NCBI GenBank assembly: GCA_003508565.1
Contig: DNUI01000137.1
Coordinates: forward strand, 1-7,240
DNA: 7,240 bases
Source of the DNA: Syntrophaceae bacterium
GTDB lineage: Bacteria; Desulfobacterota; Syntrophia; Syntrophales; UBA2185
Reading direction: 5' to 3'
In this document: positions 1 through 4,052 of the stretch, one piece after another
Numbering within the stretch: the stretch's first letter is position 1
Layout of the letters: every line of letters begins with the position of its first letter
The notes under the pieces: model-generated
The model's database searches: none
Told to the model about the DNA's origin: nothing
Seen by the model: the letters and a program-made list of their open reading frames with translations, nothing else
Made by a program: the position numbers and the translations under genes

Positions 1-141
1 AGGGGTAATGGCATCCAATGATCTTTGTCCATAGAGCGCCGCAAACCTATTGAGACATACGCGATAACTATCAAGAGTCCCCTGTGTGTGGTTTACCTGA
101 AGATACTACTTAAACAAAGGGATTCCTTCGTTCGTGGTCAT
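1..141 (-). pseudogene. N-terminal fragment of a tyrosine-recombinase-type integrase with a premature amber codon
   Basis: Reading leftward from the ATG at 141-139, the frame begins MTTNEGIPLFK, meets TAG at 108-106, then stays open to the window edge as YLQVNHTQ, GTLDSYRVCLNRFAALYG, QRSLDAITP. The pattern TLxSYRxxLxRFxxxYG followed by LDxIT is typical of the SAM-like core-binding domain at the start of phage and transposon tyrosine recombinases. The same frame continues on both sides of the TAG, so a single substitution (for example CAG to TAG) is the simplest explanation. The catalytic domain with its Arg/His/Tyr residues would lie outside the window. A GGGA stretch 7 bases before the ATG is a possible weak ribosome site. 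The family call rests on a short stretch recognised by eye. Whether the gene is dead or the amber is suppressed cannot be told here. Confidence 0.5.
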
Positions 142-187
142 GATACATTCCCATATTCTTTGTTATGAGGTCTCGGGGACTGTGGAG

Positions 188-248
188 ATTATACGAGGTG
201 ACATGATAGGATATTAAGAATTATAGGGTGGGCAACATTGGCTGTGAT
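188..248 (-). promoter_or_regulatory. Candidate promoter(s) for the integrase-like gene
   Basis: Two perfect TATAAT boxes lie on the minus strand upstream of the ATG at 141, at 225-220 and 193-188. The first has ATCACA (4 of 6 matches to TTGACA) at 248-243 with a 17-base spacer. The second has no good -35 box but would give a leader of about 40 bases. This is a sequence match only, in an AT-rich stretch. The rest of 142-332 shows no gene on either strand. Confidence 0.28.
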
Positions 249-332
249 CGGAGGGAATTGCACAATGCGCCTACAACTCCTTAAAAATGCAAATTTTAAA
301 AATCAATGAATACTGTTCGAAAGCATCACAGG

Positions 333-365
333 AAAAAAAGAGGGCTCTCTTAAGAAAAGCCTTCT
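333..365 (-). terminator. Intrinsic terminator after the MORN-repeat gene
   Basis: On the minus strand AGAAGGCT (365-358) pairs with AGCCCTCT (346-339) with one A-C mismatch around an 11-base loop, and a run of T follows immediately (338-333). A smaller alternative hairpin, AAGAG/CTCTT, overlaps it. It sits about 75 bases past the stop of the MORN gene and in the right orientation. Confidence 0.45.
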
Positions 366-439
366 GTTATGCTCGCGGGTGGTCACAAACCTCATTTAGA
401 AAACCCTGATCCTCACTTCTTCAAAACTGCCATGACGCG

Positions 440-1051
440 TCATAGGCCTTCCCCATCACTGCTGGGCTCTGTTCGTTTCCCGTGAGCGTCCTGGCAATTA
501 ATTTTACCGTCCTTGAATTCACCGACACACTTGGAACCATCGGGATTAGTATATGTTCCCTGGCCATTAATTTTACCGTCCTTGAATTCACCAACATACT
601 TGGAACCATTTGGAAGAGTGTATTCTCCCTGGCCATTAAATTTACCATCCTTGAATTCACCAACATACCTGGAACGATCTGAAAAAGTATATCTTCCCCG
701 GCCTGTTCGTTTATTGTCCGTGAATTCACCATCATACTCTGAACCGTCTGGAAAAGTATATGTTCCCTGGCCATTCAATCTATCATCCGTGAATTCACCA
801 ACATACTTTGAACCGTCTGGATTGGTATATGTTCCCTGGCCATTAAATTTACCGTTCTTGAATTCACCAACATACTTGGAACCGTCTGAACGAATATATG
901 TTCCCTGGCCATAATCACAGTTTCCTTCCATACATGCGGCTGATAATATATTTGCATACGTTAAGAATACGAGGAGGTTTAAAAATATCACAACTACGAG
1001 CACCCCTGATAAATGTATTGTCTTCCTTCTATCCTCCATACTAGCAGTCAT
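440..1051 (-). CDS. Membrane-anchored or secreted MORN-repeat protein
   Basis: This 203-residue protein has a basic N-terminus (EDRRK), a hydrophobic segment at about residues 14-32 and small residues near 37-40, so it is either exported or anchored by an uncleaved signal. Residues 48-185 are six tandem 23-residue MORN repeats of the form GQGTYTxPDGSKYVGEFKDGKxN. The fourth is the most divergent (GRGRYTFSDRSRY). The last 18 residues (from CQDAHGK) no longer fit the repeat, and shifting frame by one base there yields TLTGNEQ, so the true 3' end may be slightly altered. MORN repeats form beta-hairpin arrays that often bind lipids or act as scaffolds, but no enzymatic domain is present and the partner is unknown. 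The first ATG is preferred over Met5 because AGAGGA lies 8 bases upstream. The gene stands alone between two terminators. Confidence 0.88.
   Translation of the reverse strand: MTASMEDRRKTIHLSGVLVVVIFLNLLVFLTYANILSAACMEGNCDYGQGTYIRSDGSKYVGEFKNGKFNGQGTYTNPDGSKYVGEFTDDRLNGQGTYTFPDGSEYDGEFTDNKRTGRGRYTFSDRSRYVGEFKDGKFNGQGEYTLPNGSKYVGEFKDGKINGQGTYTNPDGSKCVGEFKDGKINCQDAHGKRTEPSSDGEGL
497..910 (-). repeat. Six tandem 69-bp units encoding the MORN repeats
   Basis: The period is 69 bp (23 codons). Each unit carries GGTGAATTC encoding Gly-Glu-Phe, visible six times at 69-bp spacing. Because the period is a multiple of three and the units lack stops in other frames, several long spurious ORFs appear on both strands here. 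The units are diverged rather than identical, so recent copy-number expansion is not indicated. Confidence 0.9.
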
Positions 1052-1059
1052 AATTGTTG

Positions 1060-1065
1060 TCCTCT
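1060..1065 (-). promoter_or_regulatory. Ribosome binding site deciding the MORN gene start
   Basis: AGAGGA on the minus strand is 8 bases before the ATG at 1051-1049. The next in-frame ATG (1039-1037) has no comparable site. Farther upstream, GATAAT at 1143-1138 is a possible -10 box, but no convincing -35 element accompanies it. Confidence 0.6.
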
Positions 1066-1220
1066 ATGTTCGTTTAAGTGACAGTTATAAAATGTAATTT
1101 TACCTCTAATTGGCATATCTAATCTATTGTTAAATTAATTATCAGGATTTATCAACAAAAATGAACAAGCGATGCTTGGATCGGGGTAGAATAATCTCGA
1201 CTCTTCAAGCAAAAGGCATC

Positions 1221-1234
1221 TTGTTAATTAACAA
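1221..1234. repeat. Perfect 14-bp palindrome upstream of the MORN gene
   Basis: TTGTTAATTAACAA is self-complementary over its full length and lies between the MORN gene start and the hairpin at 1245-1278. It could be an operator or simply part of AT-rich sequence. No function can be assigned. Confidence 0.3.
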
Positions 1235-1244
1235 ATGAAATAAA

Positions 1245-1278
1245 CTTAAGGCAGAAGCATGCATGACCCTGCCTTAGG
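1245..1278 (-). terminator. Hairpin terminator at the end of the phospholipase-like operon
   Basis: CTTAAGGCAG (1245-1254) pairs with CTGCCTTAGG (1269-1278), giving ten base pairs including one G-U and a 14-base loop. On the minus strand it is followed by AAGTTTATTTC, a modest T-rich tail. It begins 23 bases after the TAG of the small gene at 1302, which supports that gene being real. It shares its core with the hairpin at 6475-6510. Confidence 0.5.
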
Positions 1279-1301
1279 TTTATATGACAATGAAATGGGA
1301 T

Positions 1302-1502
1302 CTACTTCATAAACTTTTCCCTTAGTCCCCACAAGTCCAAGTAGATTATAACCATATTGAATACCAGGCATCCGCCGTCAAGTATGTCCTGTTTGTCACT
1401 GCCCGGTGTCATCGACTCGTAGGCCTTTCTAATCACCTCTAGTGGCTTTTATTGATGAGGTGCGTGCAACGGTAATCTTTTTTACTCCGTGACATCAGGC
1501 AC
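1302..1502 (-). pseudogene. Small unknown gene with two apparently compensating indels
   Basis: The supported part is the open frame ending at TAG 1304-1302, which reads KPLEVIRKAYESMTPGSDK then QDILDGGCLVFNMVIIYLD and LWGLREKFMK. Upstream that frame hits TAA at 1451-1449, but the neighbouring frame reads KKITVARTSSIK and joins smoothly if one A is removed from the AAAA run. Farther up, a GTG at 1502-1500, with AAGGGA 7 bases before it, starts VPDVTE and joins if one base is added near the A6 run. GTG and TAG are in the same frame (201 bases), so the two shifts cancel and the restored product is 66 residues. It lies 33 bases after the phospholipase-like gene and before a terminator, consistent with the last operon member. 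The family is not recognised; the segment around LVFNMVIIYL is hydrophobic. Starts inside the intact part are the GTG at 1436 (44 residues) or the ATG at 1412 (36 residues). Confidence 0.38.
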
Positions 1503-1535
1503 CGTTTATTCCCTTATATTCTGCCTTTTACCTAC

Positions 1536-2684
1536 TTACTGGGAAATTGGTAAAACTATGTCGTAACTATAGAAACCTCCCTTCTCAAGTATAGCAGGCC
1601 TAGTCGGTCGGTAATTATAATTAGGAATAGTTACGTGAATGTCATATACACCGAGCTTAGGTAGAGACACTAAATATAAACCCCCACGTTGTGACCTGGT
1701 GCTTTTTGTAATTTTGCCATCTTTGCTCAAAAATGTAATGTTTGCGCCTTCCACGGGTTTATGAAACTTATTTTTTATGTATCCCGTGTATCCGGCATCT
1801 CTCCGGAGACAGGTAATCATCATGATAGTGTTCTTCAAAGCGACATCCATCAGGTATTCAGATGCTGCAAGAGATTTTTTCTCCACTTCTTTAATTTTCA
1901 TCTCTGTAGTTCTTATTTCCGTCTCTAACATCATTCTTTGTTGCAAGGTTAAACCTGGCAAGGGCGTATTTAGTTTAACCTTAAGTATTTCAAGTTGGTT
2001 CTTCAGTGAATGTATGCAACCTACACGGATTTCCTCGAAGGATACCTTTGCTGCTCTAATAACTTCTGCAAAACGATGAGGCATCTCCATATCAGAGTAC
2101 TTACGACAGTGGTCATATGGTCCAATAGAGAACTCGCCATAAAAGTCTGGCCAATAAACTGTCTTGTTAGAATACTGATACTTGGGTACACCTTTTAAAG
2201 GGGTGAGTACTGGCAAGTGTTCGAACTTTCCCGCCTGAATCCAGTCATCAAGGTCTTTTTCCAAGCAACCGTGAAATGGGCCTACTTTATTCATAGCATG
2301 GTATGGGTGTGAAAGATCATGCAGGATGTGAAGAGCCCAACCCAAATAAATCGTAGAGGCACGTGTTGAACGGGGTGGTCTCGCTTGCGTAAGCTTCTCC
2401 GGTGCATATATGTCTGGTACCCAAATTGGCCAAGTTGCTGTTCCTTGTCTTGTAAGCACAAAAGGGTTACCACCAAGGTACGTCGCCGGTACTTCAACAT
2501 GGCCATCTGATCCAGTCCCACAAGTGTTGGATAGTCGGCCAGGCGTTTGAATCTTTGTTAATTCATTGAGAGATAGGTCCAGTTCCACACTGTTTGGCCA
2601 GAAACAACGCGCTAATTCATATAGCTTTATAGCATACCGGTCGCCCTTTACCATCCACGTCCCTGCACCACAATATTGGTACAA
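1536..2684 (-). CDS. Piece 3 of the phospholipase-like gene: metal-binding core, coiled coil and C-terminal domain
   Basis: The frame is open from 2714 and has a nominal TTG at 2684, which is unlikely to be a true start. Within the 382 residues counted from there, ALHILHDLSHPYHA (117-130) followed by FHGCLEKD (137-144) gives HxxxD, a His six residues later, and HxxxE, the metal-binding signature of zinc-dependent phospholipase C. Residues 224-275 are rich in Lys, Glu and Leu with heptad-like spacing, suggesting a coiled coil. Residues 300-382 (GYIKNKFHKPVEGANITFLS, then GGLYLVSLPKLGVYDIHVT) fit a carboxypeptidase-regulatory or Cna-B-like beta sandwich, often used for surface attachment or stability. 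Alone, this piece lacks an export signal and half its ligands. Confidence 0.72.
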   Translation of the reverse strand: MYQYCGAGTWMVKGDRYAIKLYELARCFWPNSVELDLSLNELTKIQTPGRLSNTCGTGSDGHVEVPATYLGGNPFVLTRQGTATWPIWVPDIYAPEKLTQARPPRSTRASTIYLGWALHILHDLSHPYHAMNKVGPFHGCLEKDLDDWIQAGKFEHLPVLTPLKGVPKYQYSNKTVYWPDFYGEFSIGPYDHCRKYSDMEMPHRFAEVIRAAKVSFEEIRVGCIHSLKNQLEILKVKLNTPLPGLTLQQRMMLETEIRTTEMKIKEVEKKSLAASEYLMDVALKNTIMMITCLRRDAGYTGYIKNKFHKPVEGANITFLSKDGKITKSTRSQRGGLYLVSLPKLGVYDIHVTIPNYNYRPTRPAILEKGGFYSYDIVLPISQ

Positions 2685-3112
2685 CCCCAGGAACCATCGG
2701 CCCTTAACTCCGTATCATGTGGGTAATGCGAAGAATTTTCCACTGCTAAAATAGGTCTTTCGGCGCCGAAAACATACGAAATTACATAACGAGTGTTTAG
2801 ATATAAATTAGGTTTTTCTTTTCCCTCTTTTGAACTTTCACCATATTTTGGATTGTATTTAATCTCTATGCTGGGTTGTGCTGGCACCGGTCGCGTTCCC
2901 CAAAGGTCTTCTCGAACACTTTTAACACGTCTTCCGTTTGGGAACTCACTACTAAAAGAGCCGGGGGGGCCAAACCAGGGATAATCCGCAAATCCGACAC
3001 CATAATGAACATATTTTTCGTCCAATCCATTAGGGAGGTAAGCAGATAAATTGTATTTGAGAAACTTGAAGGCTTTGTTGATCAGCCAATTGTGTCCCTT
3101 TTTTTTGCCCAC
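2648..3112 (-). CDS. Piece 2 of the phospholipase-like gene: N-terminal half of the catalytic domain
   Basis: The open frame can be read from a GTG at 3112, but this is not a convincing start because no ribosome site precedes it and the signal peptide would be lost. GHNWLINKAFKFL matches the family's first His region (H14 of the Bacillus enzyme), FADYPWFGPP carries the Asp ligand, and SSHYPHDTE corresponds to the HFYDPD motif with the third ligand. The frame goes wrong after about ELRADGSWG and ends in VVQGRGW. In the correct frame the text continues LYQYCGAGTWMVKGD. Confidence 0.6.
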   Translation of the reverse strand: MGKKKGHNWLINKAFKFLKYNLSAYLPNGLDEKYVHYGVGFADYPWFGPPGSFSSEFPNGRRVKSVREDLWGTRPVPAQPSIEIKYNPKYGESSKEGKEKPNLYLNTRYVISYVFGAERPILAVENSSHYPHDTELRADGSWGCTNIVVQGRGW

Positions 3113-3315
3113 GTATTGAAATCTTCATGCTCTTTGTAGTCCACGTTCAGTTGATCTTGATGTTCCCTAAATTGGTCTGACCGTTCCGCAGCTATTGCTC
3201 TTTGACTCCCTATTGATGGTAGGCCGATAAACAAAACGACAAAAAAACCTATGTATACCATATGAGGATGGATTCTATTTTTTCGCTTTCTAAACCACGA
3301 GTATAATGCACCCAT
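3082..3315 (-). CDS. Piece 1 of the phospholipase-like gene: signal peptide and linker
   Basis: This is the 77-codon frame that starts the protein. RKRKNR is followed by a hydrophobic core at residues 19-32 and a likely signal peptidase site after AIA at 40-42. A charged segment (about residues 43-68, rich in Glu, Asp, Gln and His) follows and could be a propeptide, as in Bacillus phospholipase C, where the mature enzyme begins at a zinc-binding Trp. Trp69 here is a candidate for that position but is closer to the next His than in the Bacillus enzyme. After Lys72 the frame reads RDTIG and stops, while the -1 frame continues KGHNWLINKAF. Confidence 0.6.
   Translation of the reverse strand: MGALYSWFRKRKNRIHPHMVYIGFFVVLFIGLPSIGSQRAIAAERSDQFREHQDQLNVDYKEHEDFNTWAKKRDTIG
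3099..3106 (-). other. A8 run at the first frameshift
   Basis: In the upstream frame the codons are GCA AAA AAA AGG, which contains the heptamer A AAA AAA, a classic -1 slippery sequence that is also prone to polymerase slippage. The zero-frame stop lies 12 bases past the run. No clear stimulatory hairpin was found directly downstream. A missing A in the assembly or a real deletion is at least as likely as programmed shifting. Confidence 0.55.
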
Positions 3316-3335
3316 ACAAAGGACCCCCTTTCACA

Positions 3336-3687
3336 TCATAATTGAAAGATGCGACTTTTGAGCGACGGTTTCTTGTCTGAATTTTCTTCTCCGGGTTGAA
3401 CCAAAGCAATATGTTGATTGTTAAAAAGAGTGATAAGAACTCCTTCTTTTGTAAATATTTCTTCTGGGGAGTGAATTCCGTATGCCTCCGAAAAGGTACT
3501 CAACTTTTTCGGAGGTTAATAGGGGAATCTTGAGTAAAGTCATTCTTATACCGTCCTCCACACGGTGAGAGGTTAGGTTATAAGTTAACACTGAATAAGG
3601 CAGGAAATAATGATAAATATACTCCCACATGATTGAACCGTCAAATGATAAATTGCTTCGGGAATTAATGCTCTTGCTGATTATCAT
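3336..3687 (-). pseudogene. Unknown small gene directly upstream of the phospholipase-like gene, probably with one frameshift
   Basis: The best-supported part is a 59-codon frame, 3515-3336, ending TGA 20 bases before the phospholipase-like ATG. It reads KKLSTFSEAYGIHS then PEEIFTKEGVLITLFNNQH, IALVQPGEENSDKK and PSLKSRIFQL. It has no ATG; a TTG at 3503 is the only early start and has no ribosome site. Upstream, another frame from ATG 3687 runs through MTLLKIPLLTSEK. Deleting one A from the A5 run at 3509-3505 joins them as LLTSEKLSTFSEAYG, for a total of about 117 residues. The 3' half looks soluble and well coded; the 5' half is less certain, with no clear ribosome site. The close spacing suggests an operon with the lipase-like gene. 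The family is not recognised and no function is proposed. Confidence 0.42.
3485..3515. repeat. 12-bp hairpin at the frameshift boundary
   Basis: CCTCCGAAAAGG (3485-3496) pairs with CTTTTTCGGAGG (3504-3515), twelve pairs including one G-U, around a 7-base loop. No T run follows on either strand, so it is not a standard terminator. Its right arm contains the T5/A5 run where the adjacent small gene appears to lose frame, and hairpins of this kind favour replication slippage. Confidence 0.6.
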
Positions 3688-3691
3688 TTGA
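3641..3691. repeat. 11-bp perfect inverted repeat with 29-base spacer
   Basis: TCAAATGATAA (3641-3651) and TTATCATTTGA (3681-3691) are exact reverse complements. The arms flank the putative ATG at 3687 of the small gene. Possible readings are an operator for a dimeric regulator, a leader structure, or the scar of a small mobile element. No target-site duplication was identified. Confidence 0.55.
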
Positions 3692-3806
3692 AGAACTAAA
3701 CCGCTGCGCGGTAGATTTGGAGCCTTGCATTAGTGACAAATAATGGTTTATAATAGCGCATGTTTTATTATGCTGAAAGCATAGGATTTTTATGGGGCAT
3801 ACCCTG

Positions 3807-3840
3807 ATTGAAACCCCATAGATACATTGAAACCCCATAG
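3807..3840. repeat. Tandem 15-bp direct repeat, 19-bp period
   Basis: ATTGAAACCCCATAG occurs at 3807-3821 and again at 3826-3840, separated by ATAC. TATGGGG at 3791-3797 is complementary to the CCCCATA in either copy, so alternative 7-bp hairpins can form. Two copies at this spacing could bind a protein or be slippage products. Confidence 0.65.
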
Positions 3841-3951
3841 CTATATTTTGTCCCTGCCGCAGCGGCTCCGTTCTTCATGCGTCAATCCAAAATTGTTTTC
3901 AATACGTAGAATATTTTCATATTCTTCCGCTGAACAACTTCGGATTAACGC
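3841..3951 (-). pseudogene. Short remnant of an unrecognised gene
   Basis: From just after TAA 3954-3952 the frame reads ALIRSCSAEEYENILRIE then NNFGLTHEERSRCGRDKI and stops at TAG. It has no ATG and no usable start before a late TTG. The same frame above the TAA is also open, through MIVQKILKDSLPEMLFF at 4035-3985, back into the end of recD2. The amphipathic, charged composition looks coding rather than random, but the stretch is short and chance cannot be excluded. Confidence 0.27.
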
Positions 3952-4052
3952 TTATTTGCAATGATGTATTCTGGAAAAAATTACAAAAAACAACATTTCA
4001 GGAAGTGAGTCCTTCAAGATTTTCTGCACTATCATGTTTTGGCCAGGACAAA

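Larger units (their letters stand above)
1536..3315 (-). pseudogene. Secreted zinc-dependent phospholipase C-like protein with C-terminal beta-sandwich domain, broken by two frameshifts
   Basis: Three overlapping open frames read as one 593-residue protein if two -1 shifts (two missing bases) are restored. One is in the A8 run at 3106-3099, the other between 2714 and 2648, probably in a G run. In restored numbering the order is signal peptide (1-42), linker, phospholipase C/P1-nuclease-type domain, coiled coil (about 435-490) and a carboxypeptidase-regulatory-like domain (about 510-593). Candidate zinc ligands match the family spacing: H75, D111, H197, H330-xxx-D334, H340 and H349-xxx-E353. 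Members of this fold hydrolyse phosphodiester bonds in phospholipids or nucleic acids outside the cytoplasm; the substrate here is unknown. AAGGGGG 8 bases before the ATG is the ribosome site. The long intact pieces imply recent breakage or sequence error. Confidence 0.7.
3688..4052. other. Mostly non-coding interval between recD2 and the unknown small gene
   Basis: Apart from the remnant at 3841-3951 and the repeat pair at 3807-3840, this holds short structures only. One is a 6-bp hairpin TATGCT-gaa-AGCATA at 3769-3783, with a short T run after it on the plus strand. Another is ACCGC-tgc-GCGGT at 3700-3712. Two T runs at about 3975-3991 on the minus strand follow recD2 without a good stem, so its terminator is not clear. 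A 57-codon ATG frame (about 3835-3665) is present but has no coding character that convinces. Confidence 0.4.

Noticed and set aside
421..957. Several long ORFs on both strands overlapping the MORN gene (for example 421-774 minus, 513-914 plus)
   Set aside because: They are by-products of the 69-bp repeat, which keeps other frames open. Only the frame 1051-440 gives the MORN consensus, a hydrophobic N-terminus and a ribosome site.
1140..1222. Short coding-like frames upstream of the MORN gene (for example LEESRLFYPDPSIACSF on the minus strand)
   Set aside because: Two different frames look equally protein-like over the same bases, none has a start with a ribosome site, and the region more likely holds the MORN promoter.
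3082..3112. Programmed -1 frameshifting as the firm explanation for the A8 site
   Set aside because: The slippery heptamer is present, but no downstream stimulator is apparent, the zero-frame product would be a bare signal peptide, and a second unslippery break lies downstream.
3555..3590. Integron attC-like site (GTTAGGT with AGTTAAC)
   Set aside because: The core sites are in the wrong relative order and no paired inner arms could be found.
3421..3687. 88-codon minus-strand ORF as a complete independent gene
   Set aside because: Its 3' third (after about SEKV) is poorer than the overlapping frame 3515-3336, which continues to the next gene. The 5' part is kept only as a possible beginning of that broken gene.
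3807..3840. CRISPR-like repeat, because ATTGAAAC is a common end of CRISPR repeats
   Set aside because: There are only two copies, spaced by 4 bases. There are no 30-40 base spacers and no cas genes in the window.
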